A stretch of DNA of 64,000 bases, from the NCBI RefSeq assembly GCF_030247185.1, contig NC_080572.1, forward strand, positions 249,361,070 through 249,425,069. The letters run 5' to 3'. The translations under genes and the position numbers were made by a program. This document shows positions 23,801 to 35,030 of this stretch, piece after piece; the stretch's first letter is position 1; the number at the start of each line of letters is the position of its first letter. Origin of the DNA: Malaya genurostris (Eukaryota; Arthropoda; Insecta; Diptera; Culicidae). The notes below the pieces were generated by a model. It ran no database searches and was not told where the DNA came from. It saw nothing but the letters and a program-made list of their open reading frames with translations.

Positions 23801-25686
23801 CGTACTCACGTCATCCAGTTATATCTTTGGCATTACCCACTCGCCTTTTTTCATTTTTAAGCCATGTAAGTTTTAAATCGCGAGTGTATTCTGTAATATA
23901 TGGTAAATACCTTTTGTTACAGTTGATTCAATGAAATTTAAAAGGTTTCTTTATGTATAGAAAAAATCGTGTAGATTTTTACGTATTTTTACGCTAGACT
24001 TAACGTATTTACGTATTTTTTACGTATTTTTAGACTAGACTTAACACATAATTCATGAATTTTGATATATTTCAAGTAGTCCATAATACACGTCTTTTCT
24101 CTTCAATTACAGCGGCCAACGGTGGATCACGAGGTGTGATACATAGCGATAGAACAGATACCGGAGCATTTCAGGCTTTCAGGAGAAATGAAGGAGACTC
24201 TCCGTATCACGCATCTTTGTATCCTCGTGGTTATGCCAATGGGCAATATTGGTATCCGAATCAAGTATATGATCAACATTACCTGGCAGGTTCTGGTGGA
24301 AGGTTCGGTGGAAGGTTTGGAAATGGTTTCGGTACTCATTATGGAATTGGTCCATATGGTAGTATTAATCCTGCTTTGGGTGGGTTACCTACTGGTTTTC
24401 AAAAAAATATTTCAGATGAGCGACATGTGTCAAAAGTTGATGGTGATATACGTGCTGTTGATTCAACTGACGTTCAGAGTACGGCCGTTCAAGGATCGGA
24501 AGGCGAAGTTAATCCAAAAACGAGTGTTGGGGCTACTGGCTTCCAACGAGGTGTATATCAAACGCCGGGCATTGGCAATTCTCATGGCTTCAGTACATTT
24601 CCTTATGCAGGTAGGAGGCCAGATGACTATTTAGTTTCTGGAGGTGGGAATGGATTTACATCGATCAGAAATGGTCATTCTGGTTCCAATGGTTTTGTAC
24701 CTTCAGGAGTAGCACCTTTTCAAACATCTTCTGGTAATCCTGTCAATGGTTTCGCTGGATCTCCATACAACATAAATCCAAGTTCATTAAACAATATAAG
24801 ACCTCGAGGTGATTTTCCTACTAATAAAAACAGCGCTCCAGTACCTGGAGAGAATCCTACTGACAGTAGTAACCAAGAGAATATCAATGGTACAAATGAG
24901 AATTTATCGCATCCAAGTGAACCAAGACAAAATGTTCCGAATAGCGTTCCACACGATGGTACCACTGTTACTACTGACAATGCAACTTTGCAGCCCGGGG
25001 ACACAGAGTTAGGAACAACAAGCAAGGATTTGAATAGATCCAATGATTTACAACACGAATCTGTACATCCGAATCCTAGCTCTTTAGCTGAAGCAAATCC
25101 GGCCAGTGGTGGTTTTTTAAATGAAAGGGGAAATCAATTAGGTTCAGTGCAGCCAAGAACAAGACTTTTAGACGGAACACCGAGTTCTGGTACCTTCATT
25201 CCTAATACTTTCCAACGTGAATCGTTCGGTTCAAGAGGATTTTTTGCGGGAGGTGTTTCACATGGAACTGGAATTAAAAACCCAGCAAGGCAAGGATTAC
25301 CCAACAACAATTTGTACAGGTCGAATTATTTTGGAAGTAACCCTGAGTATGCATATCCAAGCTCAATCGGAGGAAGTACCTTTGGTGGAAGGAGGAATCA
25401 ATTTAGTGGTAGACAAGCGGATGCAGTTAATGGTGCATCGAATTATGATTCTTCTATATCTATTGATGTGCAACGTGGCTCGACTGATCTGAGCGGAAGT
25501 ACTACAGGAGTGAATGCACATACAAATCTAGAGGACCCGAATAAGTTGGCATTCAATTTAGGGGCTAGGTCAGGATTACAGGGTTCTGGTAGTGATCTAG
25601 TAACTTATGGGACAGAGAGTCGGAATAAAAATAATGTCAATATTGAGCCCACAACAGCAAGCACGAATGCTGAAAACAAATCGTAA
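20810..25686 (+). CDS. Secreted Gly/Ser/Asn-rich protein, function unknown
   Basis: The exons read are 20810-20839, 20900-21113 and 24113-25686, giving 605 residues. The junctions are GCG|GTAAGG...TAG|TGT (phase 0) and ACAG|GTGCGA...TTACAG|CGG (phase 1), and they keep a single frame. Residues 1 to about 22 (MKVLSNCIFACCMLILHGCA) form a signal peptide that only appears once exons 1 and 2 are joined. The remainder is low complexity, rich in Gly, Ser, Asn, Pro and aromatic residues (GGRFGGRFGNGFG, NGQYWYPNQVYDQHY, GGSTFGGRRNQF), with no cysteine clusters or known domain. This composition fits extracellular structural proteins such as cuticle or eggshell components, but that is inference. It lies about 10 kb downstream of the cuticle gene on the same strand. 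AATAAA at 25855-25860 follows. Reading through the second donor gives an 89-residue form ending at 21139. Confidence 0.75.
23039..23125. repeat. Two-copy tandem duplication of about 44 bp
   Basis: 'ggaaggtcgataactttta' occurs at about 23049 and 23091 with similar flanks (TTTCCAAAC before the first, TTTCAAAT before the second). Confidence 0.7.
23970..24047. repeat. TTACGTATTTTT-type tandem array
   Basis: 'tttttacg' units alternate with two copies of 'agacttaac' immediately upstream of the exon 3 acceptor region. Confidence 0.6.
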
Positions 25687-25854
25687 GAAATAGGAAGTTG
25701 AACGGGTGTTTCAAAAAAATAAAAGGATGATCTGGAATTCTCGATGATCCAACCAACAAGATTACAGTTTCTCTAATTTAATGCGGAACAAAATATAAAA
25801 CTATCAATTTGATTTTATATATTTTTAAAGTTACATGGACATACATATGTAAAT

Positions 25855-25860
25855 AATAAA
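25855..25860 (+). terminator. Poly(A) signal of the Gly/Ser/Asn-rich gene
   Basis: AATAAA is about 170 nt after the stop codon at 25684-25686. Confidence 0.6.
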
Positions 25861-26328
25861 GATTCTTAAGTGGTAACGGTTTTCGCTATTGTTTTTATAT
25901 TCATCGACATTTCCGAAGAAGTTTTCAATTTCTTACCTGTTTAAATGTGTCGCTGCTTCGATGTTGTTGATGTTCACTTGTGGCGTACTACTGAAAAAAA
26001 CCGTTTTCTGAATACTACCTCTAGCTAGTTCTAGTTCTATTTACGATCTCAGAGGCAGGCACAAAGCTATAGTTTTTATGCTTTATTAAGATGAATGTTA
26101 GCGATAATTGCATTTATAAGCAAGGTATGTATCTGTTGGATATATGAAATCTGTTGATACAAAAGATGAGAATGTTCAATGTCTGTTGGAGAAAGAGGTT
26201 TAAAGAATCTTAGCTCCAGCGGGCTTTCCCCGGCTCTAAACAAATAAACCAATAAATGTTGAATTTAGTTTTATTTTATATTGACAAATTAGTTGATATT
26301 TTGTTGGCATATGTTTGTGCATTGATAT

Positions 26329-26546
26329 TGATATTGTCCCGGGTTGGCGGTTCAATGCATAGGACGCTGGTCGTACAAGCCAGTTGCCGTATGTTCGAGC
26401 CCCGGCCTGGAAGGATTCTTAGTGTCAGTAGGATCCATAGTACTACGCATGCAATGATTCTGTACACTAAGAATCGGCTGCGAAGTCTGTTGAAACAGAA
26501 AGGCCAAATTCCACTAAAGGAATGTAATGCCAAGATTTTGCTTTGC
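26329..26546 (+). mobile_element. tRNA-related SINE copy 1, 15-bp TSD
   Basis: The direct repeat TTTGTGCATTGATAT lies at 26314-26328 and 26547-26561. Between them, a 218-bp element starts with a tRNA-like head (GGGTTGGCGGTTCAATG for box A, TATGTTCGAGCCCCGG for box B). Its body contains GAATCGGCTGCGAAGTCTG and a short tail CCAAGATTTTGCTTTGC. A long target duplication plus pol III boxes is diagnostic of a LINE-mobilised SINE. The sharp duplication implies a fairly recent insertion. Confidence 0.85.
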
Positions 26547-26561
26547 TTTGTGCATTGATAT

Positions 26562-27630
26562 ATTAATAGAAAGATATCTTTTTTACTATTTGTATGACGT
26601 GTATGAATGTATGCCCATATTAAGATGAAAGCTTTCGATTTACATACAATTAGTTCATACTTTTGTATTAAGTACTACAGGGTGCTCCATCTTTTATGTC
26701 GGTCAATTCGTACAAAGATCGAAGAAAGTGGAATTAAGTCAGAGGATGTGTTTGTAACGACCTTGTTCTTCAACACTTACCATCAATCTGACAGTGTTAG
26801 GCTGGTATTCCATAAGTCATTAGGAAATATTAATTTAGTTAGTTTTATGTTTTATTTAAAAAAATTAATGTCGAGTATATTGAGCTGTATTTGGTGTTTT
26901 TGGCTATTACATACAAGTACGTCGTTTAGGACTCGTAAAACTGTGAATTGTATTGATACATGGAATGCAATTAAGAAACTATTGAAGAGCTGGAAAATCG
27001 AAAGCCTTTAACAGCGAACAAATCACACGTTTGCGAACCAAGTGAATGATTAGGACGATAACCAACCAGATTGAGTGCAACCCGTTCCTGAATCAGAGTA
27101 AACTTAATACTGCGTTATATTACAATTTTAACTTATGATACAGTCAAATTATAAAGCCATGTACAACATTCATAACAGAAAATACAGTGTTCTACGTAAA
27201 AATTTCGTATCTATTTCCAATAAATGTGTTTGTAGAATTAAATAAAGGCTATGACTGTTTTCATCATTGCGTTGGCCATTGTAAGAAACAATCTCCATTA
27301 ACCCAAACATTGTTTGAAATAAGCTTAAAGATTGACTGAATTCACCTAAGAGTTTTTAACTGTCAAATTGAAACAACCAACCGAGTTTTTGCAAACAAAA
27401 AATACTTTCAAACTAGAACTAATCACAACCTAATATTTAAATTTATTTAAAAGTACACAGTCATTTAAAGTGAACTAAAAATAGGTTTGTGCAAATTTCA
27501 AAGTAGAAATTAGAATGAAGATTTAGGTTGGTTGTTACTACCATAGTTTATACTCTATGTGTGTGTATCCGACAAAGAGTTGCCAAGTAACTTTTTCAAA
27601 AATCTGCATCCGACGCTAAAATCTATAGCG
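26562..27630. other. Intergenic, no gene seen
   Basis: A 134-codon plus-strand open frame (26607-27011) is Phe/Ser/Leu-rich with no recognisable domain, so I regard it as non-coding. Otherwise AT-rich. Confidence 0.4.
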
Positions 27631-27776
27631 GCCCTTACACGAGAACTATTTATGTCATTTTTAATGAAAACTAAGTAATGAAATTCCAAATTTGTATGGA
27701 GAATTCATCATTACTGTCCTTACACGTTCGCTAAAAATGACAATTCTTTTCAGTAATGACACTTTTAATGAGCCGC
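27629..27776. mobile_element. MITE family A, copy 3 (TSD TAT)
   Basis: Begins AGCGGCCCTTACACGAG and ends ATGAGCCGCT, flanked by TAT on both sides. The right terminus has lost the 'cgtgtaaggg' part of the inverted repeat but keeps the last bases and the duplication. Confidence 0.75.
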
Positions 27777-28248
27777 TTATCTGTACCACATATTGTGCTT
27801 GCAGAAAAAAATCAGAAGCGACGTCTCTCTCGCCTGATTATATCCCTCCAGCGAAGTTCATTATACACCAATGCTATGTAGACTGCCATGCAATACATTA
27901 ATCATTTATATTTGTTCGAAATTTCACTTCCTCGTAACATTCAGTCTTAAACCAATTGATTCCTAAACATTGATTATCAACTTAAAGTGCATACAGAAAG
28001 TGATACTTCTATGTTATGTGCTCCGTTAGTGGAGGCAAGAAAATTTATTCATTTATGTTAAAGCACGTGGTTCATAATCAAGACAACAAAATATACATGA
28101 TGTAACATGATTCTATCAGTTGATGAATAGCAAATGACAGTTCAACTGACGTCGCTCGGAATCGTCGCTGCGCTGGACTGTCCAGCGAATTGCAGGTTAG
28201 TGCTTCAGCGACAATATATGCCAGAATCTCTACATCACATGTACTAAT

Positions 28249-28498
28249 GTCGTTTACGCTTGAGGAAACTGAAACTGACCTAGGGTAGTTTCATCAAACA
28301 AACACTTTTCACGAAACTATGTTGATTTCGCACTTAGCAACGAGGGTTTGAGCAAACCTGATATAAAAACCAGGTTCGAAACTGACTCGATTTTCAGTTC
28401 AACAACGTTGAAACTAGGTTCGAAACTGGCTTCAAACAAACGGTTTGACAGCAGTTAGAGTAGAAACTGGGTTAGGTTTGGCATCAAGCGAAAACGAC
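28249..28498. mobile_element. 250-bp MITE with GTCGTTT TIRs
   Basis: Left GTCGTTTACGCTTGAGG and right CATCAAGCGAAAACGAC are inverted repeats. The interior repeats GGTTCGAAACTG several times. A clear target duplication is not visible. It is non-autonomous. Confidence 0.6.
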
Positions 28499-28559
28499 AT
28501 AAGGCTATGACCGACACTGAAAAAAATTTTGCAATGAAAATGCTAATATTAATTCTTTA

Positions 28560-28735
28560 GTTGAAATTATTTTCAGTGGAAAATAAACCCAAATAACTTT
28601 CCGTCCTCAAATTTTGCAATGGGCCGCAGTTTTAGTTAAATTTAATTACTCGACACAAAATAACCACTCAAGTGTCAGATTTCAACCAAAAGTTGAAATT
28701 AATCGCGAAATGGTTCACTGCCTAGGAAATTCTGA
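28560..28735. repeat. Dispersed repeat, related to 35560-35690
   Basis: The two stretches share, in order, 'aaataaaccaa', 'gtaactttccatcc', 'gagccgcagttt', 'taactactcga' and 'cgcgaaatggt'. Confidence 0.6.
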
Positions 28736-28739
28736 CCGG

Positions 28740-29450
28740 GGTTGATTTTAGTGAGCGAAACAAAGGCCAAACCGAAAATCAGTATTTATGCGTGAACAGT
28801 GAATTCTCGGTAATTTTTAAAAGGGCGTATAAGCAAGTGACAGTTTCTCTCTGTGTTTTAACTTGAAAAACCTGTGTACCATCTGTGATGCATATTTTCG
28901 ATCATAATCAGTTAAGAACATTTTTAAATTCTACCATTTGTATGAAATATTTATTAAATATTCAAATTTGTGAATTTTGATAAAACCTGTGTTCTGTGAC
29001 ACAGAATCTGTGTAGCAAAATATGCAATAAAATCTGCGGTTTTACAGAAAAATTTGTGAATATGGTAACGCTTCCAAGCAGAGAGGGCAGTTTTGCAGAG
29101 CATTTGTTCATTGGCGAGTTTTTCCTGATATTGGTAGATTTTGAATGTTTTACCGATTATTCCCGATAAGTTTGTTCGATATTTTTTTTGAATTTCGAAT
29201 ACTTTTACAATCGAATTTTGTCATTGATCGTTAAATTCAGATAATTTATCAATTCAATTAAAATATTTAAGTGCGTGAATTTGGAAAATATGGTTTTCAA
29301 ATTTAAAACTGGCATTCCTGCGTATGAGTAATTCATTTTGAAATGAATTTTATGGCTACATTCGCATCGGCGTTTATGGTTATGGTTATGCTTATGCACT
29401 TGGTGAAAAATTCTCGTTCGGTTGGCGGCCATTGTTCCGCGGTGCAATTT
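28740..29450. other. Intergenic, upstream of the Pep-like gene
   Basis: AT-rich; it includes remnants resembling the decayed 'aaatctgtg' repeats. No TATA box is evident near the presumed start of the downstream gene. Confidence 0.4.
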
Positions 29451-29549
29451 TATAGACCTAAATCACTGTCAAAACGTGTTAATTCACTCTAAAAGTTAGT
29501 GCAAAGTGTAGCTTAAGCAAAAGTTTTAAACAAAAGTATATATTTTCGA

Positions 29550-29736
29550 GTGAGTATATATTTTCTGAGCATTTATCAGCATTTGAAAAAAATGCACGTT
29601 CTGAGTCTTGCCCGGTGGGATAAGACGCCATTTTTATTACCACTCTGCGGAACGGAAGGGCAATGCACGCCAAGAATAGATCATTCGCGGCGTCATGTGA
29701 TAGTTTTTCAAAGTTTTTAAAATTGTTCGTTTTCAG
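29550..29736 (+). other. Probable 5'-UTR intron of the Pep-like gene
   Basis: The donor GTGAGT at 29550 and the pyrimidine-rich acceptor GTTCGTTTTCAG ending at 29736 lie just before the ATG at 29756. Inferred from splice signals only. Confidence 0.45.
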
Positions 29737-29755
29737 AGTTTGATTCACTGTACCA

Positions 29756-32700
29756 ATGATGAGCCGCGGTGGAAGAGGGTATCCTCGTGGAGGTGGTACC
29801 CGAGGCGGGAGCTCGTACAGGGGTGGCGGTGGTTATCGCGGATCTGATCATAGCAGTAGCTACAACGGTCGGGACGGATCACGTAACAGGTATAGCGGAG
29901 GAGGCGGTGGATCGTACGATTCCCGCTCATCGCGCTACGACAGTAATCGGTATTCCCGACAGGATAATCGTCCGGAGGGAACCTATAAACGGAACGACTC
30001 CTATAAGGTAAGATTGAGATCATTTGATTTTGGGCCAAGTTTAGTCATCGTAACAAAATGAATTGTATACGCTAAATATAAACTATGAACTAGATCTGCA
30101 GGTGGGTTTAGCAATTTGATTGTTTCGAAGACGATGGATTTGTATCAATTTTGCAAGAACCGCGTAGAAGTTTATCTCATTTTTGCCTGCTATGATTCAT
30201 TTGTGACGCTATATTCATTTTTCATTCCAGCAAGATTCTCGGGATCGTCGTTCACCGGATCGCAAACGGCCACGCACGGATCATACAGCACAGGTAATAA
30301 TGGTAAATTTGTAGGTGGTTCTACTTTTGTGATATTGCCTAAAACATTGAATTCCCACGCTGAAAAATTGCTTCATTGAACTGTCATTTCGAAATAGGTA
30401 TATCTGATGCTAATCTATTTTTTCTGTTTACTGTACCTTCTCAAAAACTCCTATTTTAAAGACAAAGAAGAGTAATAGAACAGATAGTATGAACTATTTT
30501 CACAAGCTTCCTCTATAAGACCAAAGCTAAAACGTACTAGATCCAAACTTCTAAAAAGCTACCATAGATTCGAACGAATAAGGTCTGAAATTTGGTTGAA
30601 TCAAGAGAGAAGCGGATTATGCCAATGGCAATATACTGATATTGTTAGCCAATTTCGTCTCCATCGAATAATCCGACGTGCAAATAAAATCTGCAGTTAC
30701 GGTTTATCGGTTGATGTATGGAGATCAAAACTCTAACAAGCGGGATAACTCGAAGACACGAGCAGCTTTCGCAGTGTTTGTTTATACCAGAGCAAGATGT
30801 AAATGAAAAATGAAGAACTATATTAAGATATGAAGAACCAATAGTAACGAATGGACAATGACTGCACCAGCCTTGTGATACAAATTGTCGGCTATTTTTC
30901 TGCAAGTAAACTAGGATGAGATTTTAAGTGATGAATTTGTAATTTGCCACGTGTGATAGCGACGGGTCCGCCGATAGGCGAAGTTACCAAGCTATGATCC
31001 GCGCAGTTGAAACAGTTCAAATCATACCAGAGCAGGATGAGTGTGCTAATATCGGAGATGAGCCTTGCTTCTAGTTTGTGTTGTCCACTTTTGAAGATAT
31101 TTTTATGTGGCGGTGACTGTGAAGTCAAGCATGTTCGAAACACGGTAATCAAATGTAGGTGATGTAGCCGAGAGCATCTTCGCCCACCGATGCGCTTCTT
31201 GGGATCCACAGAGATTATTAGTTTTTTTCCTCTAGCCGACCAAAGCTGACCATTTTCCCAGAGGGATACTGCACAGCAAACCTGAATGGCTTTACTGGCA
31301 GCCAACAGGAAACCTCCTCTGTTTGTTTTCCCTTTGTTACACCTGATCAACAGACAAAAAAAAATAAAATTCAACGGTGCGAAACCGGGGTTCGGACACA
31401 GAAAACTGTTACAATGTTTTTAGCTCTCTAGCAAATAAAATATACCACTAAAGCTCACATTAGCACCAACCACCAACCCAAAATAAAAATACAAACAACT
31501 ATGTATACTTATACTAATTTCTCAACCTCAATCTTCATCAACTTTGACATGTTTCCTGTATGATTCGCACTAAACGTATTCACTCGAATTGATGATGAAA
31601 TCGAACGGCGGTGTGGCTGATTGATAAAAACCGAAAATTCGATTACGTTCGCGGTTTGGTGTGGTGTTGCCGTACAGGGAGGTCGTCGTGATTACAGTAC
31701 AGGTGGTGGTGGTAGCGGAGATTATCACCGTCGGGATAGCAGCGGTGGCGGCCGCGGAGGCTCATCCAGCCGGTATCATGATAGCGGCAGCTCATCCTAC
31801 GATAAACGTGGCAATGATCATCATTCATCAGCAGGAGGTGGTGGCGGGGCTGGAAGCCGTGATCGATTCGATAATCGAAGCAGCAGTCGTGGACGAGGCA
31901 TTAGCAGCGCCGACAGATCCAGAGAACCGATGGGACCACCACGATCGGTTGGTCCACGCAGCAGCATTGGCCAGAGACCGCCCATGAGGACTTCGATGGG
32001 AACGCGGCCCATGTCGTCGATCTCGACATACCGTCGAGGAACAATGCGTGGTAGGATTAATAGTCATTTCAGGAACGATGGACGTCGGGGTATGGTGACC
32101 AGCCGTTTCAACAACCGTCGTGATCTGCGTGGAGCTCTTCCTTTGCGCCGTCGTTTTACCACTATTCGTCAGCGGGATGGTGGTCGCATCGGGATTGGAA
32201 AAGGAATCGATACAACACGAGTGTCCAGAAAGTAAGCTTCTTCTCGAATGTTAGTATTTATTTTTGTTTCTAACAGGATATATTCTTGTTTCCTAGGGCT
32301 CTCATCAAGCGTGCACTCGAAGCCGCTAAGGATCTGGATGATGATCATACAACAGAAAATGAAGGAGACGACGACGATGAGGACGTAGACGATGATAAGG
32401 ACACCACAGGGGCTGAAGGCAATGACAGCAAAAAGGAGCTGAAGGAAGGTGAAGAAGATGATGGAGATAAAACGGAGAAGGAGGAAGAAGACGAGGAGGA
32501 AGACGATGACGCTGATAAGAAAACTGAAAAAGGTGAAGATGAAAAGGAAGGCGATGAAAAGGCCGACGAGTCTAAGGATGGGGAAGATGCTGATGGTGAG
32601 AAAAAAGAGGGTACGGTCAGCCCTAAAAAAACTGTCAAAAAATCGGTATCTAAAACTGGCGAGAAGGCCGACGAAAAAGGTGTCGAGAAAAAGAAAAAGG

Positions 32701-34115
32701 ATACAAAAATCACAACAAAATATCGATCGTCATCCTACATCAAACTTATCTGTTGCCATTGTTCAACAAACTGTGTTACGTTTAAAGTAAGTTTGACCAG
32801 TCAAAAGCATTTGTGCCTAATGTAAATTTGAAATTTAACTGAATATGGCTTCATTTTATCATGTCCTTTTTTCATTCCCAACTAGGAATATCATACGCAT
32901 CTGTTCCGTGGTTTGCACCGTGCAGCTATGCGTCGCCTGGCTGGTAAAACTCGCGATAAACTGATGGAGATGCGTCAGGCTCAACGTGTTGCCCAGAAGG
33001 AGGCCGATCAGAGCACCGAAGATGGTGGTGAGCAGAAGTCTTCTTACTGTGTACTTTGTCAGTTGAACTTCCGGCAGCCGAAGGCAGTACATCAAAAATC
33101 GGATGGTCACAAAGAAATGAAACGTTTTCTGATGCCTTACTGTGCGACTTGCAAGATTGGCTTCAAGAGCCCGATGGCTTATGAGGCACATCGTGCTTCG
33201 TTAGAGCATCTCAAGCTCAAAGCTCGCTACGAGCGTTACTCCAACAAGGAAGAGTCTGGCGAGGATGGTGACGCCGAGCTCCGTTTGGAGAACTTTATGA
33301 CTGTGGATGAAGTTGGAAATGTTGATGAACCGGCTGATTGCAGCAAAGAGAGCACTTCAACACCGAAGAAAAGTGGATTGACCGAGAACAGCTCCACTGG
33401 CCGACCAGGAACAGATGAGGAGGAAGGCGACAGTGACGACGTTGACGAGGACACTGTTATTGGATCTGAACACGTTAAGAAAGTAGAAGTACAGTATTGT
33501 GATTTGTGCAACATGTATCTACCCCGTCGAGAAGATCCCGAGAAGGTTCTACGAATGCATTGCAAGACTCGTTCACATCTCCGAGTTTATATTCGCAATC
33601 GTGAGGATAAGAAATTGAGAGAGCGAGCCGAGCGGATTCATAAGAAGAAGCTTTCGGATGCTAAAACGAAACAAGGTAAATATTCAGTAAATATAAAACG
33701 AATTTGTTTCTAATATTAAAACTCATTTACAGATGCCAAGAAAGACGCTTCTGAGGCGGATACCAGTGAGACACAGGATGTTAAAACAGAAAAGAAACCA
33801 GGCGAAGAGGGCGCAAACAAGGACACGACAACCGATGATCAGATGTGGGAAGTTGTTGATAATGATCTTGGCGATTTACTGCGAGAAGTAAGCGGACCAG
33901 CTGAGGATGGCGAGGAAGAGGAAGATGACGAGAAAACCAGCTCAGAAAGATACGATAAATTCAGACACACCGAAAAGAATGGATTAGATAAAAACATTCA
34001 TGATAATGCTGTTGATGAGGAGGATGCTTCCAACGCGGACAAGAAAGTAGGTGTGAAGAAAGCCACAAACGGCGAAGCAAACTGTGCAGACAAAGAAATC
34101 AAGGTTGAAGCTTAA
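29756..34115 (+). CDS. Pep: Nuclear RGG/C2H2 zinc-finger protein, Pep/ZNF326-like
   Basis: The six coding exons are 29756-30007, 30231-30293, 31678-32231, 32297-32786, 32886-33675 and 33733-34115. All have GT...AG introns and phase-compatible joins, giving 843 residues. The order is: Arg/Gly/Ser/Tyr-rich N-terminus (MMSRGGRGYPRGGG; residues 1-230); basic region (PLRRRFTTIRQRDGG); long Glu/Asp/Lys tract (about 305-430); four C2H2-type fingers with short intra-His spacing. ZF1 spans the exon 4/5 join (C442, C445, H458, H464). The others start near 508 (YCVLCQLNFRQ), 539 (YCATCKIGF) and 658 (YCDLCNMYL). The acidic C-terminus has MWEVVDNDLGDLLREV. Drosophila Pep (zinc-finger protein on ecdysone puffs), an hnRNP-associated nuclear protein, and vertebrate ZNF326 have this layout. 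The assignment comes from that similarity, and the symbol is likely but unproven. MM at the start leaves a one-residue ambiguity. Confidence 0.85.
30294..31677 (+). other. Intron 2 of the Pep-like gene
   Basis: A 1.4-kb intron ending GTTGCCGTACAG. A 160-codon minus-strand open frame (30892-31374) overlaps it. It has no recognisable domain and is treated as chance or repeat-derived. Confidence 0.6.
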
Positions 34116-34330
34116 AAGTGACAATTTTTACAGAAATTTATTGCAACCAGTATCCAAACCGTATTGGATTGATACGAAGAAGGTAGAATTAAATACCTTC
34201 ACATATTTTAACTGTCAAACATACCTTACTAAATAGACTTTAGGATCAGTGAACTGCTACACATAGACAGTTATAAACTTAAAGTAATAATAGCGATTCG
34301 AAATAACTATCCAGCAAAAATAAATGCTAA

Positions 34331-34336
34331 AATAAA
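34331..34336 (+). terminator. Poly(A) signal of the Pep-like gene
   Basis: AATAAA is about 215 nt after the stop and about 75 bp from the stop codon of the convergent IMP3 gene. Confidence 0.6.
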
Positions 34337-34410
34337 ATATTTTTGTTCTTTTTCTTGGAAAGAAATTTTTTTTAATTTGTTTTAGTACACATCTATTATT
34401 CATTACATAT

Positions 34411-35030
34411 TTACAGTTCGAAATCATCTCTCATATCATTATACTCCAGTACATGTTTCCGAATCGCTGAACCATCCACCCACGTAACAAAGTCCTCCAT
34501 CGTTCGCGGTACCAGGAAAGCAGGATCTTTTACAACTTCAGCTCCGACTCGTACGTGCCCATGTTCAATCATCTGTGTGGCATGTTTAATATTTTCAGAC
34601 ATTCTATTTCTGAGTAGAACTACCGGTAGTCTGCGTCTGCAGAAAGATGACGCAGTCAATTTGCTAGCGTTTTCCAGATCCCATTTGGTAGGTATCAGTC
34701 CCATGACGTATAGCTTCTCTAACAGCAAACCACTCATTTCCGTTCGGAATGGGAGTTTGGCATCGAGCTCCGCAATCTTAGCCGCTAATTCACGAATGTT
34801 GCGGGAAAGTTTGTTATAACTAGAAAGCAATAAAATTAAATGTATTTGTAGTCCTAGAGTAGAGCACAATGTTTTGAGTATTTATTTACTCACCTAGTGT
34901 AATCTTCCCGCTTCTGAATGTTGTACTTTCTCATCACCTTCACTTCATTTAGATTGTTTGTTTCCTTCCAGTTGAAGAAGTCTACTTTTTTAAGCAGTTT
35001 CTGCTCGTGAAATTTTAGCTTGCGTACCAT
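34411..35030 (-). CDS. Imp3: U3 snoRNP protein IMP3
   Basis: Two exons on the minus strand, 35030-34894 and 34819-34411, joined at AG|GTGAGT...TTTCTAG|T in phase 2, encode 181 residues, close to the usual length of about 180-184. It starts MVRKLKFHEQKLLKKVDFFN, continues NLNEVKVMRKYNIQKREDYT and YNKLSRNIRELAAKIAEL, and has the S4 RNA-binding fold in the C-terminal half (NRMSENIKHATQMIEHGHVR, VGAEVVKDPAFLVPR). It ends VLEYNDMRDDFEL. IMP3 bridges U3 snoRNA and pre-rRNA in the small-subunit processome in the nucleolus (established). The gene converges on the Pep-like gene with 295 bp between stop codons. No frameshift or missing block is seen. Confidence 0.93.

Larger units (their letters stand above)
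21140..24112 (+). other. Intron 2 of the Gly/Ser/Asn-rich gene (from the donor at 21114)
   Basis: A 3.0-kb intron with a good polypyrimidine acceptor (TCTTTTCTCTTCAATTACAG). It contains a short tandem duplication (23039-23125), a 'ttacgtattttt' array (23970-24047) and otherwise AT-rich DNA with no gene. Confidence 0.65.

Noticed and set aside
26607..27011. 134-codon plus-strand ORF
   Set aside because: Phe/Ser/Leu-rich with no motifs, promoter or splice signals; not supported as a gene.
30892..31374. 160-codon minus-strand ORF in an intron of the Pep-like gene
   Set aside because: No domain or motif recognised; it lies antisense in an intron and its composition is uneven. Probably chance or old repeat.
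32345..32713. Ser/Phe-rich minus-strand ORF
   Set aside because: Exact shadow of the Glu/Asp/Lys tract of the Pep-like protein on the other strand.
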